From: Vibrio sp. Y2-5
GTDB lineage: Bacteria > Pseudomonadota > Gammaproteobacteria > Enterobacterales > Vibrionaceae
Length of the DNA stretch: 64,000 nucleotides
Assembly (NCBI RefSeq): GCF_014596725.1
Contig: NZ_JACVEG010000002.1
Span: 310,001 to 374,000 of the forward strand
Direction of reading: 5' to 3'
The notes below the pieces were generated by a model, which saw nothing but the letters and a program-made list of their open reading frames with translations, made no database searches and was not told where the DNA came from. Shown here piece after piece: positions 17,215 through 25,747 of this stretch. The first letter of the stretch is position 1; every line of letters starts with the position of its first letter. The translations under genes were made by a program, and so were the position numbers.

Positions 17215-18072
17215 TTAAGAAACCTGTCTAGCGATTTGATCAAATGCATTCATCACCTCAGGGCTTGTCATCACTCTGCCATGACCTTGGTTTTGAGTGG
17301 TGATAAGCGTAACTTTTTCCATCTCTTGAGACGCCTTTTGCGATACCGAATACTTCGCAAATTTATCGCCTTCGTCATGAACAATTATAGTCTGAGACTC
17401 ACGTTGCTTAAGCTTTTTGTAAGGGTCAATCGATTGAATTGGATAGCGGTATTCATTTTGAACTTCGTTGACGACTTCTTCAAATAGGCGCATGGAATAA
17501 CCAGAACGAGCCACAGTGCTGAACAGGTTATCTAAATAGTCCAGTACAGGTGCAATCAGCAACATAGGACAGTTTGCTACTTTAACGTGTCGACACTCCA
17601 AAGCGGTCGCATTACCCATGCTGTGTCCAATCAAACCAACCACTTCATCTTCACTATCCAGAATGGCTTCCAACCCTCGCACAAACGCGGGGATATGCCC
17701 TAGAGCACCTTCACTTTCACCATGCCCTGGATGATCATAAGCAAGCGCAGTAAAGCCTAAGGATGCAATGTGTTCCATCAATGGATAAAACTGATTGGAT
17801 GAACCAGACCAACCATGCGTCAACACCCAAACAGGTCCTTTACCCAAACGATAAGTAGTTAACTGTCCTTCTGGCGATGAAACATGAGATTTGATTAAAC
17901 CGTCTGGTGCTTGATTCTTTGCTTTCATACGACTTGGAGTAAGAAGAAGCTTTCTTGCTGTTTTCTTTGCGTGTCTTGGCGCCAATGTATGGTGCAAGCG
18001 TGTGGTCACATTGACTAAGCTGCGACGCCAGTTAAAGCGTTGCGCTGTATTGAAGTAAATTTTCTCACTCAT
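17215..18072 (-). CDS. Alpha/beta hydrolase
   Basis: A 285-residue hydrolase of the lysophospholipase/esterase type. The start is taken at the second ATG, six bases after an AAGG sequence; the first ATG touches it. The fold is visible as the oxyanion region LTHGWSGSS, the AYDHPGHGESEG segment, the nucleophile elbow GHSMGN, the acid HDEGDKF and the catalytic histidine NQGHGR. There is no signal peptide, so it should act in the cytoplasm. It follows a TetR-type gene by 58 bp, and both genes carry a matching motif (GTACGRTCGTKCT) just upstream, so the TetR protein probably controls it. The substrate is unknown. Confidence 0.85.
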   Translation of the reverse strand: MSEKIYFNTAQRFNWRRSLVNVTTRLHHTLAPRHAKKTARKLLLTPSRMKAKNQAPDGLIKSHVSSPEGQLTTYRLGKGPVWVLTHGWSGSSNQFYPLMEHIASLGFTALAYDHPGHGESEGALGHIPAFVRGLEAILDSEDEVVGLIGHSMGNATALECRHVKVANCPMLLIAPVLDYLDNLFSTVARSGYSMRLFEEVVNEVQNEYRYPIQSIDPYKKLKQRESQTIIVHDEGDKFAKYSVSQKASQEMEKVTLITTQNQGHGRVMTSPEVMNAFDQIARQVS

Positions 18073-18093
18073 AATCATCCTTAAACCAAAAAC

Positions 18094-18106
18094 GTACGGT
18101 CGTGCT
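18094..18106 (-). promoter_or_regulatory. Candidate TetR operator upstream of the hydrolase
   Basis: GTACGGTCGTGCT followed by TTTTT lies 22-34 bp before the hydrolase start codon. It matches the motif at 18758-18770 upstream of the TetR gene at 11 of 13 positions. Shared use by one regulator is an inference. Confidence 0.5.
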
Positions 18107-18130
18107 TTTTATTGGTAAATTTTTTGCTGT

Positions 18131-18721
18131 TTAACGTTTCCAGCGATCAAACAAATCGCTGACACCTTGCCAAAAATGTCGATGGCTTTGCTCTTGTCCA
18201 TAAATGGAGTAGAACAAATGCGCACTAAGATACAAGCCATAAAGCTCATAACTCGCTTGCTTGGCGTCCAAATCTGCTCGAAACTGGCAGTTTTCAACGC
18301 CTTTATCTATCTGTATTTGTAAATACTGAATCCAGTGAGAAATCACTTTTTTAAGCTCTTGCTGAATCGCGCATTCACTTTTTGCTGATTCTTTCCAAGC
18401 ATCGAGAAACATACAGCTTCCTTGGAATGAATGGTTCCATCCCATCCAGTTATCTAATAGAGCACGCAGTTTGCTTTCGATATCTTTATCACCCAACTCA
18501 CGAGCCGGAGCGATAACGCGAGAGATAAAAACTTGGTTAGCAAAATCAACCACAGCTAATTGCAGATTCTCTTTTGAATTGAAATGAGCAAACAGACCAC
18601 TTTTTGACATACCGCACTGCTTAGCAAGCTCACCTATCGTCAAGCTTTCCAGACCATTCTCACTGGCAAGATCAAATGCCTTAGCCAAAATGTTTTCGCG
18701 GGTGATTCTTCCTTTGCTCAT
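18131..18721 (-). CDS. TetR-family regulator of the adjacent hydrolase
   Basis: A 196-residue TetR-family protein of usual length. The helix-turn-helix is at about residues 27-52 (TIGELAKQCGMSKSGLFAHFNSKENL). The C-terminal ligand domain (about 75-196) contains an FQGSCMFLDAWKES stretch seen in several TetR members with a conserved cysteine. The gene lies immediately upstream of the hydrolase. The motif GTACGATCGTTCT sits 37-49 bp before its start, and a near copy lies before the hydrolase, which suggests autorepression and repression of the hydrolase. The inducer is unknown. Confidence 0.88.
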   Translation of the reverse strand: MSKGRITRENILAKAFDLASENGLESLTIGELAKQCGMSKSGLFAHFNSKENLQLAVVDFANQVFISRVIAPARELGDKDIESKLRALLDNWMGWNHSFQGSCMFLDAWKESAKSECAIQQELKKVISHWIQYLQIQIDKGVENCQFRADLDAKQASYELYGLYLSAHLFYSIYGQEQSHRHFWQGVSDLFDRWKR

Positions 18722-18757
18722 AACTCATCAGATTCAGTTAATATGCCAAGAAGTTTA

Positions 18758-18770
18758 GTACGATCGTTCT
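18758..18770 (-). promoter_or_regulatory. Candidate TetR operator upstream of the TetR gene
   Basis: GTACGATCGTTCT, with the palindromic core ACGATCGT, is followed by a T run just as at 18094-18106. It lies 37-49 bp upstream of the TetR start codon. Confidence 0.55.
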
Positions 18771-18850
18771 TTTTTTACAAACAGTGTTTATGCAAGCAGT
18801 CTTATGACAAATAGAGATAGAGGAAAATGTAGGTAGAAACGAATAAAGTA

Positions 18851-18882
18851 TTGACCTTGTACTTAACTACAAAGTTTATACT
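18851..18882 (+). promoter_or_regulatory. MerR-type promoter with 20-bp spacer and dyad
   Basis: A -35 element TTGACC (18851-18856) and a -10 element TATACT (18877-18882) are separated by 20 bp, longer than the usual 17. The spacer region carries a dyad ACCTTGTA ... TACAAAGT (18854-18875) with one mismatch. This geometry is typical of promoters that MerR-family activators twist into an active shape, so the ZntR-like protein encoded just downstream very likely acts here. Confidence 0.75.
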
Positions 18883-18915
18883 ATTGGAAAATGACAAGAG
18901 AATTGAGGTTTGTAC

Positions 18916-19335
18916 ATGGCGTCTTTAACCCGAGGTCAACTGGCTAAAAAGCTCGGCATCACCACTGAGGCGATTCGATTTTATGAGCAACAAGGTTTAA
19001 TCGAACCACTGCGCGCCGACAATGGTTATCGTCAATATGATCAAAACTGCATTGATAGGTTGAAGTTCATCCTTCACGCTAAAGAAGTGGGCTTATCTTT
19101 GAGTGATATTCAGGAATTGCTTTCGATTCAAATAGAGCCGGATCAACACACATGCCAAGAAGTGAAAGACATCACTCAAGCAAAACTACATGAGATTGAA
19201 CTGCGAATCGCCCAGCTTCAGCACATGCATGACGCCTTGAAAGTGATTAATGAACGTTGCTGCGGGGGCGCTCATTCAGCCGAACATTGCACTATCCTGA
19301 CCGCACTTACTCAAACTCAACCAGAGGAAGCATGA
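18916..19335 (+). CDS. ZntR-like MerR-family metal regulator
   Basis: A 139-residue MerR-family activator. The start is the ATG seven bases after GAGG; an in-frame TTG six bases earlier is unlikely. The N-terminal helix-turn-helix is LAKKLGITTEAIRFYEQQGL. All residues that bind zinc in E. coli ZntR are present at matching spacing: Cys80 (HTCQE), Cys115 and Cys116, His120 and Cys125 (CCGGAHSAEHC). This points to zinc, or cadmium/lead, rather than copper sensing. It is followed one base later by the permease gene, so both form an operon controlled by the MerR-type promoter at 18851-18882. Confidence 0.85.
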   Translation: MASLTRGQLAKKLGITTEAIRFYEQQGLIEPLRADNGYRQYDQNCIDRLKFILHAKEVGLSLSDIQELLSIQIEPDQHTCQEVKDITQAKLHEIELRIAQLQHMHDALKVINERCCGGAHSAEHCTILTALTQTQPEEA

Positions 19336-19336
19336 T

Positions 19337-20428
19337 ATGGAAGCTATCACGACCTTTTTAGATACCTTACTCGATTTGTGGCTTGATGCTTCTTTCTGGC
19401 TGATCATCGGTTTGTTCGTTGCCGGTATTCTTAAAGTAACACTTAGCAACGATAAACTAAGTAAACACCTTACCGGACACGGTATGTGGCCGAGTGTGAA
19501 AGCGGCTGTTTTGGGTATGCCTCTACCGCTTTGTTCTTGCGGTGTTATTCCTGCTGCGGTTGGGCTTCGTCGAGGCGGCGCTTCAAAAAGCGCAACAACC
19601 GCCTTTTTGATCTCAACCCCAGAGACTGGCGTTGACTCCATAGCTATTTCCTATGCGCTATTAGGGCCATTTATGGCGGTCATTCGACCAATTGCAGCGA
19701 CAACTTCAGCCATTGCGGCTGCGTTTCTGGTGTTGCTCACAGACAGAGACACACAAACGCCACCACCAGCAACCGAAGCCGTCAAAACGTCTTGTTGTTC
19801 GGGTTCTCATAGTTGTAGTAGCTCTGGTTCATCTGCACACGCGTCTGAACCGAAATCATGGTTAAGCAAGTTGTGGCAAGGGCAGAAATACGCATTTACC
19901 GATTTAATTGAAGACTTGTCACTGTGGCTCATTGTGGGTCTAATCATTTCCGCGTTGGTTGTAACATTTGTACCATCCGAAGCATTAGTGGAAATCAGCC
20001 GTAGCCCTTGGGCGATGGTACTGATGGCACTGATTGGTGTGCCTATGTATATCTGTGCTTCAGCTTCAACGCCAATTGCCGCGGGCCTGATGCTGGCTGG
20101 TGTATCGCCAGGTGCAGTATTGGTGTTCTTGCTTGCAGGCCCTGCCACCAACATGGCTACCCTCGGTATTGTGAGAAAAGAATTAGGAACAAAAGCTCTG
20201 GTGAGCTACCTAGTCGGTGTTGTGGGTGTGGCAATTCTATTTGGTTATGCCACCAACTTCTTAGTCGATACTTTCGCTATCAATATCGATGCACAGCTAG
20301 CAGCCAGTAATGAACTACTACCACCAGTGATCGCTTGGACAAGTGGCATCGCATTAGCGGTGATCATTGCGGCTGACTTGTGGAAAAGATTTAGCCCGAA
20401 ACAAGAAAAAGCGAGCTGTTGTTCATAG
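19337..20428 (+). CDS. SO_0444/DUF318-type metal efflux permease
   Basis: A 363-residue membrane protein of the COG0701 permease family (ArsP/SO_0444 group) with about eight helices in two halves. Key parts are the PLPLCSCGVIPAAVGLRRGG motif with its CSC, the PETGVDS loop, the second-half PMYICASASTPIAAGLM motif and LLAGPATNMATLG. The central loop is rich in Cys, His and Ser (SCCSGSHSCSSSG) and the protein ends ASCCS; both could collect soft metal ions. Members are linked to copper, arsenic or other metal resistance. Because its operon partner has the complete ZntR zinc ligand set, export of Zn2+ or Cd2+ is the best guess. Confidence 0.85.
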   Translation: MEAITTFLDTLLDLWLDASFWLIIGLFVAGILKVTLSNDKLSKHLTGHGMWPSVKAAVLGMPLPLCSCGVIPAAVGLRRGGASKSATTAFLISTPETGVDSIAISYALLGPFMAVIRPIAATTSAIAAAFLVLLTDRDTQTPPPATEAVKTSCCSGSHSCSSSGSSAHASEPKSWLSKLWQGQKYAFTDLIEDLSLWLIVGLIISALVVTFVPSEALVEISRSPWAMVLMALIGVPMYICASASTPIAAGLMLAGVSPGAVLVFLLAGPATNMATLGIVRKELGTKALVSYLVGVVGVAILFGYATNFLVDTFAINIDAQLAASNELLPPVIAWTSGIALAVIIAADLWKRFSPKQEKASCCS

Positions 20429-20494
20429 CGTTAACGGTTCGAATGCGTATTCCAATCAATTGCAACACGCTGTAGAGTATAAAGATCTTACAAT

Positions 20495-20530
20495 AAGCAC
20501 CGTCGGTTGTTAGAACGACGGTGCTTTTTT
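20495..20530 (+). terminator. Terminator of the metal-efflux operon
   Basis: AAGCACCGTCG / CGACGGTGCTT (20495-20526) is followed by a T tract. Confidence 0.8.
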
Positions 20531-20570
20531 CTTCAAATCGCTATCTTCACCTGAAGTTCAAGGAATGAAC

Positions 20571-21527
20571 GTGGACAGTCTCTTTCAATTATTGATGTTT
20601 TCGGCCTCAATTACAGGCCCTATTTGCTTGATGCTGGTACTCGGAGTTTTTCTCAAACGCATAAATCTGGTTAACGATAACTTTATCGAAGTTGCCTCCA
20701 AGATAGTGTTTGAAGTGACGCTGCCAACCATGTTGTTTTTGAGCATCATCAGTTCAAAGCATGATTTCACTTCCAGCGCTTCTCTAATTATTTACGGCCT
20801 TATTGCGAACTTCCTGTTCTTTCTCTTCACGACCTTTATCACTAAAAAAACGTTTAATCGCCCACAAGACCAAGGAGTGATCATTCAAGGCGCATTTCGC
20901 GCCAATACCGCGATTATCGCTATCGCCTATGTCGCCAATGCTTATGGTAATGATGGAGTGGCACTTGCAGCGATTTATGTAGCGAGCATGACATTGCTAT
21001 ACAACGTACAAGCGGTCATCGCGTTAAGCACGAAGAGCGATACCAAAGGCACTCCACCATCCAAAATCATCTTTCGCACTTTAACTAAAAACCCACTGAT
21101 TATTGCGATTCTCTTCGGCCTTTTCTGCTACGGATTTTCCATCCCTATTCCTAAAATGGTCACAGATGCCGGACGCTATTTGGGTAACATGACATTACCT
21201 CTGGCTCTTCTTTGCACTGGCGGTTCATTAGACCTGAAAGCATTGAGAGAGGACAATGCGCCTGCTTGGTATGCCACGGGATTTAAGCTAATACTCGCTC
21301 CACTTCTAATCACCATTGGGGCTCTGATCTTTGGATTCAGGGGAATGGAACTCGGGCTGGTTTTTCTGATGAGTTCATCTCCAACGGCAGCCGCGAGTTA
21401 TGTGATGGCTAGAGCAATGGGCGGAAGCGCCACCTTAGCAGCCAATATTATTGCACTCACTACCGTCTTTTCCCTGTTCACATGCACCTTGGGTATCTTT
21501 CTGCTTTCAGCATTTGGTTTGATGTAA
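20571..21527 (+). CDS. AEC-family (auxin efflux carrier-like) transporter
   Basis: A 318-320-residue inner-membrane protein with about ten helices, of the AEC family in the bile/arsenite/riboflavin transporter group. Family features are the helix-breaking proline segments (FEVTLPTMLFLSI, GNMTLPLALLCTGGSLD) and FLMSSSPTAAASYVMARAMGG. Members carry organic acids or similar solutes; the substrate here is unknown. The start is uncertain: AAGGA is one base from an ATG at 20565 but six bases from a GTG at 20571, and the GTG has the better spacing. The gene stands alone. Confidence 0.85.
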   Translation: MDSLFQLLMFSASITGPICLMLVLGVFLKRINLVNDNFIEVASKIVFEVTLPTMLFLSIISSKHDFTSSASLIIYGLIANFLFFLFTTFITKKTFNRPQDQGVIIQGAFRANTAIIAIAYVANAYGNDGVALAAIYVASMTLLYNVQAVIALSTKSDTKGTPPSKIIFRTLTKNPLIIAILFGLFCYGFSIPIPKMVTDAGRYLGNMTLPLALLCTGGSLDLKALREDNAPAWYATGFKLILAPLLITIGALIFGFRGMELGLVFLMSSSPTAAASYVMARAMGGSATLAANIIALTTVFSLFTCTLGIFLLSAFGLM

Positions 21528-21655
21528 CCGCACAGAATCGACTTCACAGATTGGAGTAATGATTAGCACCAAGAACGAATTTATTGACGTACGTCGAAAG
21601 GGATTAGTTGCATATCCATTATTGTTCTCTCTTTCCTTTTTTCGTGTAAGTGTTT

Positions 21656-22681
21656 ATGTCTTCAATAAATAAAATCAAGAGCCTAGAGTTGGGTAGAACT
21701 GTCTCTATGCTGGCTATTATTGCTCTTCACTGTCAGTTATTTACCACTCATACCTTTTACAATGATGAGCCGTGGCTTGCGTATCTGTTTAATCAAGCCA
21801 CTCGTTTTGCGGTTCCGCTTTTCTTCTTGATATCGGGTTATCTGATACAGCCTAAGCTAAACGCGATGCCTTTCCACACTCTAAAACAATACTCTCTGCC
21901 ACTGATTCGTATTTGGTTAGTCTGGAGTATTCTCAGTCTTGTGATGCCTTTTAACTCTGATGAACTTATAAAGAACGGTTATCTCGCAGAGCGCTTTATC
22001 TACTGGGATTATCTGCTGCTGAATCCTTTGAACTCTTTGCTTGAGGGAGGGTTAGTACACTTATGGTTTATACCCTCACTGATTATGGCCATCGCAATTC
22101 TTGCTACTTTAGTTCGTCGAAACCTGTCAAATTGGATGATTCCAATTGCCACCATGCTATACATCTACGGTGTACTGGCTGGTAGCTACAGTGTTGTGAC
22201 CGGACTGGATGCGCCATTTTTCACCCGCAATGGCCCTTTCTTTAGTACCTTATTGGTGACGATTGGTTATGTAATACGAGAGCGAAGCATCTCTTGTAAC
22301 ATAAGAATGGCATCGTTATTGGTACTATTGGGGATGGCACTGCATTTTGTTGAAGCCTATGGTTTGCACCAACATGGGCAAGTGTTTAGCTATAACGATT
22401 ACCTGTTTGGTACGCCATTATGGGGCGTGGGGATTTTCTTTGTGCTGTTAGCAAAACCCGACTGGGGAAATGCAACATGGATACAATCATTCGCCAACAG
22501 CGTACTAGGTATCTATGTTAGTCACCTACTGGTTGCGATAGTGGTGATGAACATTTCTGGTATATTGCAACAGAGCGGTTGGGATAGAGATATCACACTG
22601 TTTGTAGGAACGACAATTATCACACTACTCTTAGTGAAAGGAATTGAGCGTACTCCCCTCAGAAGGATACTGTTTAGATAG
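21656..22681 (+). CDS. Membrane acyltransferase, acyltransferase-3 family
   Basis: A 342-residue protein with about ten helices of the acyltransferase_3 (OafA/NodX-like) family, which moves acyl groups to sugars or other envelope molecules. It has the N-terminal LELGRTVSMLAIIALHC with the likely active-site histidine, followed by FAVPLFFLISGYLI and HLWFIPSLI. The start is taken at the ATG after GTGTTT; a GTG two codons earlier is an alternative. The START-domain gene begins seven bases after its stop and is probably co-transcribed. The acceptor is unknown. Confidence 0.85.
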   Translation: MSSINKIKSLELGRTVSMLAIIALHCQLFTTHTFYNDEPWLAYLFNQATRFAVPLFFLISGYLIQPKLNAMPFHTLKQYSLPLIRIWLVWSILSLVMPFNSDELIKNGYLAERFIYWDYLLLNPLNSLLEGGLVHLWFIPSLIMAIAILATLVRRNLSNWMIPIATMLYIYGVLAGSYSVVTGLDAPFFTRNGPFFSTLLVTIGYVIRERSISCNIRMASLLVLLGMALHFVEAYGLHQHGQVFSYNDYLFGTPLWGVGIFFVLLAKPDWGNATWIQSFANSVLGIYVSHLLVAIVVMNISGILQQSGWDRDITLFVGTTIITLLLVKGIERTPLRRILFR

Positions 22682-22688
22682 GAGTTAT

Positions 22689-23330
22689 ATGTTTACGCGC
22701 GGAATCGCTTTATCGCTACTGTTCGCTCAAAGTCTTGTTTGGGCGAACAGTGAACAAACAGATATGCCATGGAAACTCGCGAAAAGCGAAGACGGCATTC
22801 GAATTCACATTCGTGAGCATCAAGGTGGCTTGGTAGAAATCCGCGCACAAATGTTTGCTCCAACCACTTATCAAGCGTTCTTAGTGTTACTGGAAGACAG
22901 CGATAACCTACCGAACTGGCTTGATAAAGTCAGCAGTAGCAAAGTATTAAAGCAGATGTCGCCCAATGAAAACATCGTCTATACCCAGTTCTCTGCCCCG
23001 TGGCCTGCCCGCGACAGAGATATGGTGACGTACTCAAAATACCAAGTTGATAATGGTGCGTTTAAACTGGAAATCAAAGACGCGGCAGATCAATACCCAG
23101 AACAAGACGGTTACGTTCGGATAAAATCGGTTCAGGCAGATTGGACCTTAGAAAAGCTCACTAATGGCTTAACTCATATCGATTACACTGCGTACGCAGA
23201 TCCGGGTGGTCTTCTTCCCGACTGGCTGGCTAATCAGCTTTCCGTTTCGAGCGCTTTTAACACTTTTGAAGCACTAAAAAATCAGTTACCTCAATATCAA
23301 AATAGGCAGCATCCTAACATCAATGAGTGA
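22689..23330 (+). CDS. Exported START-domain lipid-binding protein
   Basis: A 213-residue protein with a signal peptide (GIALSLLFAQSLVWA) followed by one START/Bet v1-like lipid-binding domain (about 25-205). The motifs WPARDRDMVTYSKY and IDYTAYADPGGLLPDWLANQ are typical of the bacterial START group. The start is the ATG five bases after GGAG at 22681-22684. It is coupled to the acyltransferase gene and would act in the periplasm, perhaps binding a lipid or acylated product; this is inferred from fold and context only. Confidence 0.85.
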   Translation: MFTRGIALSLLFAQSLVWANSEQTDMPWKLAKSEDGIRIHIREHQGGLVEIRAQMFAPTTYQAFLVLLEDSDNLPNWLDKVSSSKVLKQMSPNENIVYTQFSAPWPARDRDMVTYSKYQVDNGAFKLEIKDAADQYPEQDGYVRIKSVQADWTLEKLTNGLTHIDYTAYADPGGLLPDWLANQLSVSSAFNTFEALKNQLPQYQNRQHPNINE

Positions 23331-23346
23331 TGTTTTAAGCCATAAA

Positions 23347-23379
23347 AAAGCCCCGATTTATAGTGTAAATCGGGGCTTT
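23347..23379. terminator. Bidirectional terminator
   Basis: AAAGCCCCGATTTA / TAAATCGGGGCTTT with loop TAGTG sits between the convergent START-domain and glgB genes, with A/T tracts on both sides. Confidence 0.85.
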
Positions 23380-23395
23380 ATTTTCTAAGTTTTCA

Positions 23396-25582
23396 CTACG
23401 ATTTTAGCTTGTAGAACAGTGTTGAAAGTGGCGGTAAACGCATCAATAGAGACTGGTCTAAACCTTCACTTTTCACCCTTTCCGTTTCTGCTACTGCGAC
23501 CGTTTCAAAATCGCTGCCTGAATAGTGGCTGCTATCCGTATTGAGTATGAGTTCATAGCGTCCCTCATTTGGCACCCCTAAACGGAATTGTTCATGCGGT
23601 ACTGGCGTGAAGTTGGTGATGGCTAAGATTCTCTCGCCTTTATCACTAATACGCTCGTGGGCAATCACGCTAATGTCCGCCGCATCTTGCAGACGCCATT
23701 CGAAGCCGGATGGTTCGCAATCTCGTTCATGTAAAGCCGCTTCATTCTTATACAGATGGTTCAGGTCGCGAACTAAACTTTGAATACCACGGTGGCGCTC
23801 AAATGAAGTTAGGAACCACTGTAGCTGATCATCATGATCCCACTCTGCCGTTTGACCAAATTCAGCCCCCATAAAGTTGAGCTTCTTACCCGGCTGCGCA
23901 TACATATAACCAAAGTAGGCACGCATATTCGCCGTCTGTTGCCACTCATCACCCGGCATCTTGTAGATCAAAGACTGTTTACCATAAACCACTTCATCAT
24001 GGGACAAAGACAACACGTAGTTCTCACTGAATGCGTAAATCAGCGGGAAAGTTAACGTGTTATGGTGATATTTACGATGTACCGGATCTTCTTTAATGTA
24101 CGAAAGACTATCGTGCATCCACCCCATGTTCCACTTGAAACCAAAGCCTAAGCCGCCCATGAAAGTTGGCGCCGATACACCCGGAAAGGCTGTTGATTCT
24201 TCAGCAATGGTCATCGCATTCGGGAAGTACTTATAAACCTCTTCGTTCATCCACTTAAAGGTTGCGATGGCATCATAGTTTTCACGGCCACCATCGACGT
24301 TGGGAATCCACTGACCGTGACTGCGTGAGTAATCTAGATAAAGCATCGACGCCACAGCATCAACGCGAATACCGTCGATATGGAACATATCAAACCAATA
24401 CAGTGCATTGGAGACTAAGAAACGGCGCACATGTTCACGCCCAACATCGTAGATGTATGAGTTCCAGTCTTGATGCCAACCACGACGCGGGTCAGGGTCA
24501 TGGAACAGCGGCGTACCATCGAAGTTAGCCAAACCATGATCATCTGACGGGAAGTGTGCTGGTACCCAGTCGAGAACTACACCGATACCGGCCTGATGGC
24601 ACATATCAACAAAGTATTTGAAATCATCCGGTGATCCATAACGACTGGTTGGAGCAAACAAACCAACCGGTTGATAACCCCATGAGCCATAAAACGGATG
24701 TTCAGAAACCGGCATAAGTTCAACATGGGTGTATCCCATATCAACCAGATACGGAATCAATTGCTGTGCTAACTCGCGATAATTGAGAAAGTCTCCATTC
24801 TCACCACGTTTCCACGAGCCGGCATGGAGTTCATAAAAAGAAAGGGCTTCTTTTCGCTTTTGCGTCACAGGGCGATGTTGCCATTCACTGTCTTGCCATT
24901 GATAACGGTTATGGTCATAAGTTACAGAGGCAAAAGAAGGATGTTGCTCCGCATAGAATCCCCAAGGATCGGCTTTATGAGGCAACCCTTCGCCATGAGG
25001 TCCTTTCAGTTCAAATTTGTATTGAACACCCTCTTCCAGACCCGGAATGAAAAGACCCCAAATGCCATAATCTAAACGTTGCATTGGATGACGACGGCCG
25101 TCCCACTGGTTGAACGAACCAACCAAACTACAAGCAGAAGCGTGAGGGGCGTAAACAAGGAAACGGATGCCTGAGATCTGTTTGCCGTCGCGCTCTAAAG
25201 TAATGAACTGCGATCCCATATGGCGATACATCTCTTTCGGAGTGTGCAGCTCATCATACTCGGCATAAATTCCGTGGTACTGGTATGGGTCATCAATAAT
25301 TTGCTCTGTACCCGCCCAGTCAATTGCAAGGGTGTAATGTGTTAAACGAAGATCTCTGCCTGATTTAAGAATAAAACCAGCATCGGTTTCTCTTTCAAGA
25401 GCCACTCTCGGCTCTCCTTCCACCAGAAGCTCTACTTTATCAGCACCCGGCATCCATACACGTAATGCCCCATGGTTAGAAGAAATAAACGGACCTAAAA
25501 ATGCAAATGGATCAGCAAAACCAGCGTGAGAAAGCTGGTTATAGGCAACTTGTGTTTTCGATGGCTTTTTAGCTTTTTTCAA
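23396..25582 (-). CDS. glgB: 1,4-alpha-glucan branching enzyme GlgB
   Basis: A 728-residue enzyme that makes alpha-1,6 branches in glycogen, the usual length. An N-terminal carbohydrate-binding module (about 15-115) precedes a second one (about 120-220) and the GH13 barrel. Barrel motifs are visible: [17 protein letters not shown], the nucleophile region [17 protein letters not shown], the acid TIAEEST and [10 protein letters not shown]. The C-terminal beta domain ends in [16 protein letters not shown]. It follows malQ by 165 bp with a hairpin terminator in between, so its expression may depend on partial read-through or on a promoter close to its start. Confidence 0.97.
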   Translation of the reverse strand: MKKAKKPSKTQVAYNQLSHAGFADPFAFLGPFISSNHGALRVWMPGADKVELLVEGEPRVALERETDAGFILKSGRDLRLTHYTLAIDWAGTEQIIDDPYQYHGIYAEYDELHTPKEMYRHMGSQFITLERDGKQISGIRFLVYAPHASACSLVGSFNQWDGRRHPMQRLDYGIWGLFIPGLEEGVQYKFELKGPHGEGLPHKADPWGFYAEQHPSFASVTYDHNRYQWQDSEWQHRPVTQKRKEALSFYELHAGSWKRGENGDFLNYRELAQQLIPYLVDMGYTHVELMPVSEHPFYGSWGYQPVGLFAPTSRYGSPDDFKYFVDMCHQAGIGVVLDWVPAHFPSDDHGLANFDGTPLFHDPDPRRGWHQDWNSYIYDVGREHVRRFLVSNALYWFDMFHIDGIRVDAVASMLYLDYSRSHGQWIPNVDGGRENYDAIATFKWMNEEVYKYFPNAMTIAEESTAFPGVSAPTFMGGLGFGFKWNMGWMHDSLSYIKEDPVHRKYHHNTLTFPLIYAFSENYVLSLSHDEVVYGKQSLIYKMPGDEWQQTANMRAYFGYMYAQPGKKLNFMGAEFGQTAEWDHDDQLQWFLTSFERHRGIQSLVRDLNHLYKNEAALHERDCEPSGFEWRLQDAADISVIAHERISDKGERILAITNFTPVPHEQFRLGVPNEGRYELILNTDSSHYSGSDFETVAVAETERVKSEGLDQSLLMRLPPLSTLFYKLKS

Positions 25583-25614
25583 TACTCTTCTCCCAACGCA
25601 ACAGAGAAATAAAA

Positions 25615-25637
25615 ATGCCCGCTACATTGGCGGGCAT
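25615..25637 (-). terminator. Terminator between malQ and glgB
   Basis: ATGCCCGC / GCGGGCAT (loop about seven bases) is followed on the minus strand by TTTTTATTTC. It lies after malQ and only about 33 bp before the glgB start. Confidence 0.75.
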
Positions 25638-25747
25638 ACTAGCGAAAGTTCATCTTACCGAACTCAACAAGGCTATAGAGTGACCTAACTTAAACTTCTT
25701 AGTGTAAATATAAGAAATCACTAATTTCCCTCTGAGTACATGCTCAA

